Positions 1-9,224 of a stretch of 64,000 nt of DNA are shown here, one piece after another. The translations under genes were made by a program, and so were the position numbers. A model generated the notes under the pieces. It was not told the DNA's origin. It did no database searches and worked only from the letters and a program-made list of their open reading frames with translations. Every line of letters starts with the position of its first letter. Positions within the stretch are counted from its first letter, which is position 1. The stretch is from an uncultured Francisella sp. (GTDB taxonomy: Bacteria > Pseudomonadota > Gammaproteobacteria > Burkholderiales > Neisseriaceae): assembly GCA_943913135.1 (NCBI GenBank), contig CALTVE010000002.1:310001-374000 (forward strand), in the 5' to 3' direction.

Positions 1-2
1 CG

Positions 3-518
3 GCGATTACTCCCTCGCAACAGGAAGCTCATGTTGGAAAAAAAGGAGATGTCTTTATTTCTACTGAGTTTAGGGTAAATTTGCCTAAGCAATTACAAAA
101 TTTATTACATGAAGGCGTGCCTTTATCTTTTGCCTTAGAATACAGCTTAAGCCATTCTGTGTATGAAAAATATTGGAATGATATTAAACGTTTTTTCGGC
201 TGGCGTGCTGAAATTATCTATCGTTTAAGCTACCATCCAATTTTAAATAAATATCAGCTGAGTATGAACGGATACCAGCAAAATTACGCGAGCTTAGAGG
301 ATGCGTTGACCTATTTAGGAAGCCTTACCCAATTTAATCTTTCTTCTGCCTTAAAAATGGAGCCTATGAAAAAGGGCGATATTCCTTTTGCGCAGGTCCG
401 ATTATATTTCCTGGAGAAAGACATGCCTTCAGCATTTCGCTTTAATCCACTATTAATGAAGAAGTGGCATTTAGACAGCGGTCGGGTGGAGATACACTGG
501 ACAGGTAGTCGCGAATAG
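3..518 (+). CDS. DUF4390 family protein, 5' end outside the window
   Basis: The reading frame is open from the left edge, so the gene begins upstream; 171 residues are visible. An internal TTG at 81 is a possible start, but the frame before it already reads like family sequence, with a beta-rich pattern leading into GVPLSFALEYSLS. The role is unknown. It is a short, probably membrane-associated or exported protein whose gene in betaproteobacteria typically sits between rsmB and the NtrY/NtrX sensor-regulator pair. The next gene here is indeed ntrY, 22 bp downstream. Family assignment rests on this context and the sequence pattern; function is not inferred. Confidence 0.75.
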   Translation, partial: AITPSQQEAHVGKKGDVFISTEFRVNLPKQLQNLLHEGVPLSFALEYSLSHSVYEKYWNDIKRFFGWRAEIIYRLSYHPILNKYQLSMNGYQQNYASLEDALTYLGSLTQFNLSSALKMEPMKKGDIPFAQVRLYFLEKDMPSAFRFNPLLMKKWHLDSGRVEIHWTGSRE

Positions 519-540
519 AATGAGGTAAATTTAGGATAAT

Positions 541-2658
541 TTGGTGAACTTAAGAACCCTTCTACTTTTTCTATTCGTTTTATCCTGTGTCACCTTGTAT
601 TTATTAGCAGTGGCCACGGGGCATACCAGCAAGCTTTCTGAATACTTTGCCAGTTTATTTACGGTTAATTTGTTAATCGTTCTTTCTCTTTCTTATTTAT
701 TAAGCCGTCAATTTATCAAATTGTGGCGAGATCGACGGGACAGGGTCTATGGATCTAAGCTGTCTTTATCGATGATTAAGCGTTTTACTTTAGTTGCGGT
801 ACTTCCGGGACTTTTTCTTTTTGCCGTTTCTGCTCAGTTTATATCGCACAGTATTAACTCTTGGTTTAGCGATAGCACGCGTGAAGCCTTGGATCGCAGT
901 TTAAATCTATCAAAAATCTCTTTAAATAATTTTACCGGCACCGTCACCGAACATGCGCAGCTGGCAGCTTTAAAGGTGCAATATGGGTTAAGCTTAGGTC
1001 AGAGCTTGTCGGATGTATTCTCCAGTGCCGCAATGGATTTTTCTAAGTTTGATCAAGTGGCCATTTTTAATCCACAAGGTGAAGTTTTGCAGGTTAGTAG
1101 CAACCCTTTAGGACTGCCTTGGCCATCGGTAGGAGAAACGGATTGGACCCATGTAGCCAATAGTTTGCTTTATACCGATACGGAAATATACCGCGGTAAA
1201 TTATATTTAGAAATTTTCATTCACGTATATTCACAGCATCAGCCGGAAGTAATTTTGTTTTTTCGCCAGAAAGTGCCAGAAAACATAGCCACTGACGTCG
1301 ATTTAATTACCAAAGCTAACGAAAAATACGCTGAACTTACCTATCACAAAAAAGGCATTCAGCTGATGTTTATTTTGACTTTATTGGTAGCGACTTTGCT
1401 GTCTATTTTTTTAGCTCTTTTGGCCGCGATCGTTTTTTCACGTCGTTTTGTGGAACCGTTAATCGCGCTCTCTGATTCAACCACCGCTGTTTCTAAGGGC
1501 GATTTTTCTAAGAAGAACCCCGTGTGGCGCGATGATGAATTGGGTGAATTATCGGAAAGTTTTAATAAAATGACCGATGAATTGAAAACCGAGCGAGAAA
1601 AGTCGCGCCTTCTTTTTGCCAAAGAAGAAGAAGCGCGCGCTTATTTTGAAAGTGTATTACTCAATTTAACTACGGGCGTGATTACGCTTGATGCCAACGG
1701 CTATGTAAAGACTTATAACCACAGTGTAGAAGTCATTTTAGATTGTTCTTTAGCCCCTTATTTGGATTTACCCTGGTATGCCTGGGCTACTGAAGACGCG
1801 CATATTAGCTTTCTAAAAGCCTTTATGAAGGCCCTTTTCCCAAAAGCTGACGGCCACGCATTGGAATTTGAATACAGTGTGAATGATAACGTCCAAATAC
1901 TACTGGGTAAGGCTTTGCGGCTACAAGGAGGGCAGGGATTAGTGATGGTGTTTGATGATGTGACCACTTTGGCTAAAGCGCAAAAAGAAGCTGCGTGGGG
2001 GGAGGTGGCCCGCCGTTTGGCGCATGAAATTAAAAATCCTCTAACCCCTATTCAGCTATCAGCCGAGCGGGTGCAATGGAAATTGACCGATAAGCTAGAA
2101 AAAAAAGATGCTGATCTATTAGCGCATGCCACCCATACCATTATTCAACAGGTTGCCGCCTTAAAAGAGATGGTCGAAGGGTTTAGAAATTATGCTCGTA
2201 AAGTATCTTTAAATTTAGAATTAATTGATTTTAATGATTTATTAAAAGAGGTGTTGCATCTTTACGAAGGAATGGATTGTACTTTTACCACAAACTTGAG
2301 TAAGATGAGCCTACCTGTACGAGTAGATGCCACTTCTGTGCGCCAGGTTTTGCATAATTTGTTGAAAAATGCTACAGAAGCAGCCCAAGAAAGCATTCAT
2401 CCAGAAATAAACATACGTACTTGGGTAAAACAAGATAAAGTGATGGTGCAAATAGAAAACAATGGTAAGGGGTTTAGTGCGCACATGCTACAGCATGCGT
2501 TTGAACCCTATATCACAGATAAAGCTGAAGGCACAGGCCTCGGTTTAGCGGTGGTTAAGAAAATTATTGATGAACATGGAGGAAGAGTTCACCTAGCCAA
2601 TTGTGCAGATGGCGAAGGGGCTCGCGTTACTCTAATTCTAAGCTTGGTACACAGGTAG
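541..2658 (+). CDS. ntrY: NtrY-type membrane sensor histidine kinase
   Basis: This 705-residue sensor kinase is the partner of the regulator encoded 13 bp downstream. It has N-terminal hydrophobic segments, a periplasmic stretch, a further membrane segment near residues 275-300, a HAMP linker (about 300-350), a PAS-like region (about 365-470), a HisKA box RLAHEIKNPLTP with phospho-acceptor His495, and an ATPase domain with N box NLLKNATEAA and G box GTGLGLAVVKK. These are the complete catalytic motifs. NtrY/NtrX systems are linked to nitrogen or redox control in proteobacteria, but the signal here cannot be read from sequence. The start could be TTG at 541 or GTG at 544. Confidence 0.92.
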   Translation: MVNLRTLLLFLFVLSCVTLYLLAVATGHTSKLSEYFASLFTVNLLIVLSLSYLLSRQFIKLWRDRRDRVYGSKLSLSMIKRFTLVAVLPGLFLFAVSAQFISHSINSWFSDSTREALDRSLNLSKISLNNFTGTVTEHAQLAALKVQYGLSLGQSLSDVFSSAAMDFSKFDQVAIFNPQGEVLQVSSNPLGLPWPSVGETDWTHVANSLLYTDTEIYRGKLYLEIFIHVYSQHQPEVILFFRQKVPENIATDVDLITKANEKYAELTYHKKGIQLMFILTLLVATLLSIFLALLAAIVFSRRFVEPLIALSDSTTAVSKGDFSKKNPVWRDDELGELSESFNKMTDELKTEREKSRLLFAKEEEARAYFESVLLNLTTGVITLDANGYVKTYNHSVEVILDCSLAPYLDLPWYAWATEDAHISFLKAFMKALFPKADGHALEFEYSVNDNVQILLGKALRLQGGQGLVMVFDDVTTLAKAQKEAAWGEVARRLAHEIKNPLTPIQLSAERVQWKLTDKLEKKDADLLAHATHTIIQQVAALKEMVEGFRNYARKVSLNLELIDFNDLLKEVLHLYEGMDCTFTTNLSKMSLPVRVDATSVRQVLHNLLKNATEAAQESIHPEINIRTWVKQDKVMVQIENNGKGFSAHMLQHAFEPYITDKAEGTGLGLAVVKKIIDEHGGRVHLANCADGEGARVTLILSLVHR

Positions 2659-2671
2659 TTGAGAGTGGCAA

Positions 2672-3931
2672 ATGAGAAGTACGGATATATTGATCGTAGA
2701 TGATGAAGTAGGCATACGTGATTTGCTATCTGAAATTTTACAAGACGAAGGCTATTCGGTGACTACCGCTGAAAATGCGGAAGTAGCAAGGAAATTAAGA
2801 CTGCAAACTCGTCCTGCGATGGTGCTTCTGGATATCTGGATGCCTGATTGTGATGGGATCACTTTGCTTAAAGAGTGGGCAGAAGGAGGGCTACTCACCA
2901 TGCCAGTAGTGATGATGAGCGGTCATGGCAGTATCGATACGGCGGTAGAAGCGACTAAAGTCGGCGCACTGAATTATCTAGAAAAACCGATTACGATGCA
3001 AAAATTACTGGAAACAGTGCGTCAGGCAATGAAACACAGCAGTGCACAGCCTTCTAACGATTTTTCTCTCAACAAGCTTGGAAAAAGTGAAAAAATTCAA
3101 GAGCTCAACCATGAATTACGTCAAGTAGCAAAAACCAATAATGATGTATTGCTTTGCGGCGAGCCAGGGTGCCCGTTTGATATCGTCGCTCGTTATTTTC
3201 AAAAAGATAATAGTCCTTGGATTATTCCTAAACGTATTGAACACTGGCGAGAGCAGAAGATTGAATGGCTTCAACACGCTCGCGGCGGGGTCGTGTATCT
3301 TGGCGATATCAGCCAATATGACAAGGTGGCGCAAGAAGATTTGTTCTCTACCATGCAAAAAAGGGCAGAATACGGTGTCCGTTTTATTGGGTTTTTGACC
3401 CAACCCTTAAGTCAGATTTATTCCGAAGGTGGATTTAATCTGCAGTTTATTGAGGAGCTGTCTAATTCTGTTATTAGCGTGCCGACCTTGCGTGAACAGC
3501 TGTCCGATTTATTCTTTCTTATCAATAATCTTCTTAATCAAATGGTGGAGAGTCGGCAGGTAAAAATGGTGCGGTTTACGGTAGGGGCGCTAAACGAATT
3601 AACTGAATATTATTGGCCGGGCAATATGGATCAATTGCGGCACGTCATCAAGAATCTTGCTTTAAATGCCATCGACAGTGTTGTCGATGAGCAGCAGGTT
3701 ATTGCCCTTTTAGGCCGGTACAAAAATGATTATCGCCAGGATTTTGCTGGTTTTGATTTCAATCAATCTCTTCGAGAATTGCGTGAAGAAGTGGAAAGAG
3801 CGTATTTTGAATACCATTTGCGCAAAGAAAACAATAATATGAGTCGTATTGCCCAGCGGGTAGGCTTGGAAAGAACGCACTTATACCGTAAGTTCAAGCA
3901 ATTGGGCGTCAATTTTTCTAAAAGGAAGTAG
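2672..3931 (+). CDS. ntrX: NtrX-type response regulator with degenerate AAA+ core
   Basis: The N-terminal receiver domain is intact, with acidic pair DD near residues 10-11, phospho-acceptor Asp54 in LLDIWMPD and Lys105. The C-terminus ends in a Fis-type helix-turn-helix (MSRIAQRVGLERTHLYRKF). The central region should be a sigma54-activator AAA+ ATPase, but the Walker A position reads GEPGCPFD (163-170) with no GK[ST]. The Walker B position reads VYLGDIS instead of a LFLDE-like motif, and no GAFTGA loop is visible. It therefore probably cannot activate sigma54 and may act as a DNA-binding repressor or activator of another kind. It follows ntrY directly, and the two are almost certainly co-transcribed. 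Confidence 0.88.
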   Translation: MRSTDILIVDDEVGIRDLLSEILQDEGYSVTTAENAEVARKLRLQTRPAMVLLDIWMPDCDGITLLKEWAEGGLLTMPVVMMSGHGSIDTAVEATKVGALNYLEKPITMQKLLETVRQAMKHSSAQPSNDFSLNKLGKSEKIQELNHELRQVAKTNNDVLLCGEPGCPFDIVARYFQKDNSPWIIPKRIEHWREQKIEWLQHARGGVVYLGDISQYDKVAQEDLFSTMQKRAEYGVRFIGFLTQPLSQIYSEGGFNLQFIEELSNSVISVPTLREQLSDLFFLINNLLNQMVESRQVKMVRFTVGALNELTEYYWPGNMDQLRHVIKNLALNAIDSVVDEQQVIALLGRYKNDYRQDFAGFDFNQSLRELREEVERAYFEYHLRKENNNMSRIAQRVGLERTHLYRKFKQLGVNFSKRK

Positions 3932-3942
3932 TCAGGTCTTGA

Positions 3943-4518
3943 ATGACAAAGAAAAAAACTACTTACCGCAATAAAATTAAGATTATCGCAGGAAGCAAAC
4001 GTTCACGTCTCATTCATTTTCCTGATATAGAAGGATTACGTCCGACCTTAGGAGTGATGAGGGAGCGTTTATTTAATTGGTTGGGGCAAGAGCTTAGTGG
4101 GAAAAAAGTACTGGACTTGTTTTCAGGTTCTGGTGCACTGGCTTTCGAAGCTGCATCACGGGGGGCGAAAGAGGTGGTGGCCGTAGAAAAAAATCATCCG
4201 GCGTGTGTAGCGATAGCGCAAAATAGTTGTGCTTTAGGGTTGGAAACAGTTAAAGTTTGTGAACGCGATGTTTTGGCTTTTTTGAAGGAAAGTAGGGAAA
4301 AATTCGATATTCTTTTTATCGATCCCCCGTATTCTTGGGACCAATGGCAAAAGATTTGGCCACTTTTGCAAAATGTACTCACTTCGGATGGATTAGTTTA
4401 TCTTGAAGGAAAAAAAAACTTACATTTACCTGAAAATATAGATATTCTTAAAGAAAGTCGCTTACATGGACAACATTATTATTTAACAACGCTGATTTCT
4501 GGCCCATGCCTACAGTAA
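3943..4518 (+). CDS. rsmD: 16S rRNA (guanine(966)-N(2))-methyltransferase
   Basis: This 191-residue class I SAM-dependent methyltransferase modifies G966 of 16S rRNA during 30S assembly. Visible motifs are the SAM-binding LDLFSGSGALAFEAASRG, the acidic AVEKN that follows it, and the catalytic DPPY in ILFIDPPYSWD, as in RsmD. The N-terminal RNA-binding segment with IRP/LRPT-like LRPTLGVMRERLFNW is also typical. The gene starts at ATG 3943, only 11 bp after ntrX. Its 3' end overlaps the next gene, ampG, by 13 bp. Length is normal for the family. Confidence 0.93.
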   Translation: MTKKKTTYRNKIKIIAGSKRSRLIHFPDIEGLRPTLGVMRERLFNWLGQELSGKKVLDLFSGSGALAFEAASRGAKEVVAVEKNHPACVAIAQNSCALGLETVKVCERDVLAFLKESREKFDILFIDPPYSWDQWQKIWPLLQNVLTSDGLVYLEGKKNLHLPENIDILKESRLHGQHYYLTTLISGPCLQ

Positions 4519-5787
4519 ATGTTACAGCGAAGATAAAAGATCCGAATCATTTACGTAGAATCGGGATATGTACGTTGTGTGGTTTTTCTTCAGGACTGCC
4601 TCTATCCTTTCTGCTCAGTTTAATTCCTTTATGGATGCGCACGGCCGGTGGAATAGATTTAATCACTATTGCTGCCTTTAGCTTATTACAGCTTCCCTAA
4701 TAAACTAAAATTCTTATGGGCCCCGCTGCTTGATCGTTATACTTTACCTTTTTTAGGACGCCGTCTCGGTTGGCTAATGGTATTGCAATTGCTCTTGCTT
4801 ATCATCATGGCGGCGTATTCCTTACTCCATCCGGGTAAGAAATTACTTGCTATAGTGGTTTTAACTGGCTTACTGACTTTTATTTCTGCAACTCAGGATA
4901 TTGTCAGCGATGCTTTACGTCGGGAAATTTTAAGTGACCACGAGTTAGGCTTGGGAAGTTCTTTATACGTGACCGCCTATCGGTTGGCCAATTTAGTACC
5001 AGGTTCTTTGGCCCTGGTGCTTTCTGACCACCTGCCTTGGTTCTGGGTATTTATTATTACTTCACTGTTTATGTTGGTAGGTTTATGGATTATTCCTTTG
5101 ACTCATGAGCCTAAAGTCAACATTGCCGCACCAAAAAATATACAAGAGTTAATCATTGCCCCTTTAAAGGAATATTGGCAACGAAGAGGATCGAAAATGG
5201 TCATTTTAGTGATGGCTTTCTTTTTTCTTTATAAATTTGGCGATAATTTAGCCAGTGGGGCATCGGTGGTATTTTATAACGATATTGGTTTTAGCCGCAC
5301 GGTGATTGGCACAGTGGTAAAGTATTCGCAGGTCAGCACTTCTATTATTGGCACTATTATCGGGGGTATTTTGATGCTTAAAACTGGTGTCAATCGAGCG
5401 TTATGGTTGTTTGGTATAGTGCAGCTGATTTCTATTTTGGGTTTTGCTTGGCTGGCTTCTTTTGGTTATCTTCATCACATAGGGAGAATGGAAGAATTAT
5501 ATTTGGCCTTAGTGGTTGCTTTTGAATACTTGGGGGTGGGGCTTGGTACGACAGCTTTTATTGCTTATTTAGCGCGCGAGACTAATCCTGTATATGCTGC
5601 CGTCCAGTTAGCTTTGCTATCGGCCATCGCTACTACTCCGCGTACGATTTTTGGTGCTTATTGGGGTAAATTAGTAGAAATATTTGGTTACTATCACTTT
5701 TTCTGGCTCTGTTTTTTCCTAGCCTTGCCTGGTATGATCATTTTATTATGGGTGGCTCCCTGGAATGAAAAGACTAGAAAAAATTAG
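4506..5787 (+). pseudogene. ampG: ampG-like muropeptide permease, frameshifted
   Basis: Two consecutive frames together encode an MFS protein of AmpG type, the inner-membrane importer of anhydro-muropeptides for cell-wall recycling. The first frame starts at ATG 4506 and runs to a TAA at 4698-4700. The second frame continues from about 4701 to 5787. The protein should read FSLLQLP followed by YKLKFLWAPLLDR; removing one A at 4699-4700 restores exactly this. One extra base therefore splits the gene after about 64 residues, in the second predicted membrane helix. The rest of the second frame is well preserved with about ten helices, so the lesion is recent or is a sequencing error. No start with a good ribosome binding site is obvious for the downstream part alone. 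Confidence 0.8.
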
Positions 5788-5800
5788 GAAGGAGTAAAAC

Positions 5801-7051
5801 ATGAGCAGTTACTTAAAGGATTTAGCACAGAAAGCAAAAATTGCTGGACGCTCACTGGCTACTTTAGCAACTGCTCGAAAAAATGCAGTTCTGATTAGTT
5901 TGGCGGATTTACTAGAAGAAAAAAAAGAGGATATTTTTGCGGCCAATGAAAGAGATATCGTGGCTGCTAAAGAAAAAAATTTGCCTGCTCCTCTGCTCGG
6001 GCGTCTTAAGCTAGACAATACGATTTTAGCAACTATGTGCCTGGGGATAAAACAGATTGCTGCGATGACGGACCCTGTAGGCGAATTAGAAGGGTTTCAT
6101 TACCAAAATTCGGGTATTTTGGTGGGCAAGCGGCGTGTGCCTTTAGGAGTGGTGGGCATGATTTATGAGGCGCGTCCCAATGTCACCATCGATGCGTTCG
6201 CACTTTGTTTTAAAGCAGGTAATGCAGTAGTGCTGCGCGGCGGCACTGAAGCGCTAGGCACAAACCAAGTGTTGGCGGCGATGGTGCAAGAAGCCTTAAG
6301 GCAGCAGGAAGTAGATGAAAACTCGCTCTGTTTCGTGTCAAAGACAGATCGAAAACATGTAGGGGAGATGTTACAGGCTGAAGGTTTAATCGATGTTATT
6401 ATTCCCCGCGGGGGTAAAAGCTTAGTAGAAAGAGTGAGCCGGGAAGCGAAAATTCCGACGATTAAACATTTAGAGGGTATATGTCATATCTTTTGGGATG
6501 AACACCTGGATATAGAAGAGGCTTTAAAAATTACCATCAATGCTAAGATTTCTAAGCCAAGTGCTTGTAATGCAGTAGAAACGTTGCTTGTGCATAAAAA
6601 AATTGCCGACAAGGCATTGCCATTATTGGCCGAAGCTTTTGCCAAAGCAGGAGTAGAATTACGTGTCTGCGATCAAGCACGGCAATGGGCGCCTTCTTTG
6701 CCTATCGCTCGAGAAGAAGATTGGCAAACAGAGTATTTAGCCCTTATACTATCTATTAAAGTGGTAGATAGTTTGGAAGCGGCAATTGAGCATATTAATC
6801 ACTACGGTAGTCATCATACGGATGCTATTTTAACTCGGGATTACAAAAATGCTCGTTTGTTTACTGAAGCAATAGATTCGGCCAATGTAATGATCAATGC
6901 TTCTACCCGTTTTGCTGATGGCTTTGAATATGGTTTAGGGGCAGAAATTGGGATTTCTACTGATAAACTTCATGCCCGGGGTCCAGTGGGACTTTTAGGA
7001 CTGACTACAGAAAAGTGGATAGTATTAGGTCATGGAGAGATTCGCCCCTAA
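5801..7051 (+). CDS. proA: glutamate-5-semialdehyde dehydrogenase
   Basis: This 416-residue enzyme reduces glutamyl-5-phosphate with NADPH to glutamate-5-semialdehyde, the second step of proline synthesis. Family hallmarks include VPLGVVGMIYEARPNVT, GNAVVLRGGTEA, IIPRGGKSL and the catalytic-cysteine region KPSACNAVETLLVH, ending in LHARGPVGLLGLTTEKW. The start ATG at 5801 follows a clear Shine-Dalgarno sequence (GGAAGGAG). Partner proB is not in the window. The gene lies 13 bp after the ampG frame, in the same long plus-strand run. Confidence 0.96.
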   Translation: MSSYLKDLAQKAKIAGRSLATLATARKNAVLISLADLLEEKKEDIFAANERDIVAAKEKNLPAPLLGRLKLDNTILATMCLGIKQIAAMTDPVGELEGFHYQNSGILVGKRRVPLGVVGMIYEARPNVTIDAFALCFKAGNAVVLRGGTEALGTNQVLAAMVQEALRQQEVDENSLCFVSKTDRKHVGEMLQAEGLIDVIIPRGGKSLVERVSREAKIPTIKHLEGICHIFWDEHLDIEEALKITINAKISKPSACNAVETLLVHKKIADKALPLLAEAFAKAGVELRVCDQARQWAPSLPIAREEDWQTEYLALILSIKVVDSLEAAIEHINHYGSHHTDAILTRDYKNARLFTEAIDSANVMINASTRFADGFEYGLGAEIGISTDKLHARGPVGLLGLTTEKWIVLGHGEIRP

Positions 7052-7089
7052 GGTTTAAAGGAAATTTGATCAATAAGAAAGGCTTAAGC

Positions 7090-8004
7090 ATGCCATTAAT
7101 AAAAAGAGTGCTGTTATTTGTCATCACCAACATCGCGGTGATGGGGATGTTTGGTCTTGTGTTAATAATTTTAGGGATGTTGGGTTTGCCCGTCGACCCC
7201 ACCACCTTAACAGGTTTATTGCTGTTATCTTTAGTGGTAGGGTTTTCTGGTGCCTTGATTTCTTTGGCGATGTCCCGTTTTATCGCCCTGCGTTCTGTCG
7301 GTGGGACGGTCATTGCCCATCCCCATACAGAAGAGGAACGCTGGTTAGTCAATGAGGTAGCGGCTTTATCGAAGAAATTAGGTTTAAAAATGCCTTTGGT
7401 GGCGATTTATCCTTCTACCGAATTGAATGCCTTTGCTACCGGGCCGACGCGCAATCGCTCTTTGGTGGCGGTGAGCAGTGGTATTTTGCAAATGATGAGA
7501 CGCGAAGAGTTAGAAGGGGTGTTGGGGCATGAAATGACGCATGTGGCCAATGGTGATATGGTGACGATGACTTTACTTCAAGGAATTTTGAATACTTTTG
7601 TTTATTTCATCGCACGCATCGTTTCGGATATTGTCCGTGAGCGTATGGATTTTGGAGTCTCTAGCTATATTGCAATCAGTATGATGCTACAGGTTATTTT
7701 TGGCTTATTGGCAAGTTTAATTATTGCTGCTTTCAGCCGTCATCGCGAATACCGCGCCGATGCAGGCAGCGCTCATTTATTAGGGAAAGAAAAAATGATC
7801 CATGCTTTAAAAGCTTTGGCGTCTAACCTGGAAGCAAAAAAAGCAGCTATGTCAGCTAGAATAAAAGAAAAACAGCTTATACGGGAATCGGAGGGTGCCT
7901 ACAGCGCAACTGCGTTTGGTATTAATGGGGTTAAGCGCAACTGGTTTTCTACCCATCCCACTTTGAGCGATAGAATTAAGCGCCTGGAAAATAATCAGTA
8001 TTAA
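7090..8004 (+). CDS. htpX: HtpX M48 membrane zinc metalloprotease
   Basis: HtpX is an inner-membrane protease for quality control of misfolded membrane proteins, partnered in function with FtsH. The 304-residue protein has two N-terminal membrane helices, the zinc site HEMTH at residues 147-151 (catalytic Glu148), two further hydrophobic segments at roughly 175-220, and the third-ligand helix in FSRHREYRADAGSA. The start at ATG 7090 is preferred over the upstream in-frame codon at 7015, because 7015 lies inside proA and an AGAAAGG ribosome binding site precedes 7090. A strong terminator follows the gene. Confidence 0.94.
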   Translation: MPLIKRVLLFVITNIAVMGMFGLVLIILGMLGLPVDPTTLTGLLLLSLVVGFSGALISLAMSRFIALRSVGGTVIAHPHTEEERWLVNEVAALSKKLGLKMPLVAIYPSTELNAFATGPTRNRSLVAVSSGILQMMRREELEGVLGHEMTHVANGDMVTMTLLQGILNTFVYFIARIVSDIVRERMDFGVSSYIAISMMLQVIFGLLASLIIAAFSRHREYRADAGSAHLLGKEKMIHALKALASNLEAKKAAMSARIKEKQLIRESEGAYSATAFGINGVKRNWFSTHPTLSDRIKRLENNQY

Positions 8005-8011
8005 AACCTCT

Positions 8012-8037
8012 GCCACTTTTTAATAAGTGGCTTTTTT
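8012..8037 (+). terminator. rho-independent terminator after htpX
   Basis: A 7-bp stem GCCACTT/AAGTGGC with a 6-nt loop is followed by six T residues. It sits 7 bp after the htpX stop and ends just before cca, so it closes the plus-strand run that begins with the DUF4390 gene. The cca start is only 11 bp beyond the T tract. Confidence 0.85.
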
Positions 8038-8048
8038 ACAGGTTTCAT

Positions 8049-9155
8049 ATGCAAATTTATTTAGTGGGCGGTGCGGTACGGGATCAGCTTTTGGGGCTAA
8101 AAGGTGCAGATAAGGACTGGGTTGTGGTAGGTTCTAGTCCAGAAGCGATGGTAGCTCAAGGGTTTATCCCTGTAGGCAAAAGCTTTCCTGTCTTTTTGCA
8201 TCCTGTTACTAAAGAAGAATATGCTTTAGCACGCACCGAAAAAAAGCAAGGTCATGGTTACCATGGATTTGTTTTTTACACGGGGCCAGAGGTGACTTTA
8301 GAAGAGGATTTAAAACGGCGCGATGTCACCATTAATGCGATTGCTCAGGACAAAATGGGTAAACTGATCGATCCTTATGGGGGGCAAGAGGATTTAAAGC
8401 GTGGTCTGTTACGCCATGTGAGTGAAGCGTTTTGTGAAGACCCTTTACGAGTGGTGCGTTTGGCTCGTTTTGTCGCTCGTTTTGGATTTGAAGTCGCTCC
8501 TGAAACTCAGATTATCGCGCGAAAGATGGTGGAAGAAGGCGAATTAAGCTACCTCGCTAAAGAAAGAGTGGTTCAGGAATTGGAGAAAGCTTTAGCTGGG
8601 CGCTTTGTGGTTCAGATGCTTTCCTTTTTGTTAAAGGTTGGCTTTTTTTCAGCACTTTATCCACCTTTGCACCAATCATTTAATGAAAAAAAAACTTATT
8701 GGCAGCCTTGTTTTGCAGAGGATAGTTTTTCTAAATTAAGCGTTTTAGAAAAAACAGCTTTAATCATGAGCTTATTGCCTTGCGAAGAAAAGCGCGCTTT
8801 TGTTGATCAATGGGTGTTAACAAAAAAAGGTAAGGCCTACTTAAATACTTTTATTACCTTAGAGGCTCTATTGGTTGAAAAATCAGATTTAACGGTCGAT
8901 CTATTAGATACAATTTTACAAAAAGGGGGTGCGTTAAAAGATGAAATACGTTTTTTTTCTCTTTTAAAAGTATTGAAGCAAGGACAACAAGCAAGAAAAA
9001 TTCTTGTCTTTCCTGAGCAAGAATTCTGGCATCGAGCGATCGCTGCGCTTAAATCAATCAATGGACAAACAGTACTTAAGGGGATCGAAGGTAAAAAAGC
9101 GGGGGAAAAACTGCAACAGGCACGTAGGGCAGTTTTGAAGACATTAAACCCCTAA
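8049..9155 (+). CDS. cca: CCA-adding tRNA nucleotidyltransferase
   Basis: The protein adds or repairs the 3' CCA of tRNAs using CTP and ATP. The class II nucleotidyltransferase core is complete: YLVGGAVRDQLLG, DKDWVVVG with the catalytic acidic residues, RRDVTINAIA, and the RNA-binding helix DPLRVVRLARFVARFGF. At 368 residues it is shorter than the about 410 of the E. coli enzyme. I see no HD-type H...HD phosphohydrolase motif in the C-terminal half, so the 2',3'-cyclic phosphodiesterase domain appears to be absent or eroded. The tRNA-tailing activity should be unaffected. Confidence 0.92.
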   Translation: MQIYLVGGAVRDQLLGLKGADKDWVVVGSSPEAMVAQGFIPVGKSFPVFLHPVTKEEYALARTEKKQGHGYHGFVFYTGPEVTLEEDLKRRDVTINAIAQDKMGKLIDPYGGQEDLKRGLLRHVSEAFCEDPLRVVRLARFVARFGFEVAPETQIIARKMVEEGELSYLAKERVVQELEKALAGRFVVQMLSFLLKVGFFSALYPPLHQSFNEKKTYWQPCFAEDSFSKLSVLEKTALIMSLLPCEEKRAFVDQWVLTKKGKAYLNTFITLEALLVEKSDLTVDLLDTILQKGGALKDEIRFFSLLKVLKQGQQARKILVFPEQEFWHRAIAALKSINGQTVLKGIEGKKAGEKLQQARRAVLKTLNP

Positions 9156-9224
9156 GCCTTTGTTGCAATTTACCAGTCTGTGCGGGAAAATGACAAGATA
9201 TAAATCTTAACCGAGCGAGGGGCC

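Noticed and set aside
4506..5787. Programmed frameshift in ampG
   Set aside because: There is no slippery heptamer or downstream structure at the TAA, and this family is not known to use one. A single-base insertion or sequencing error explains it better.
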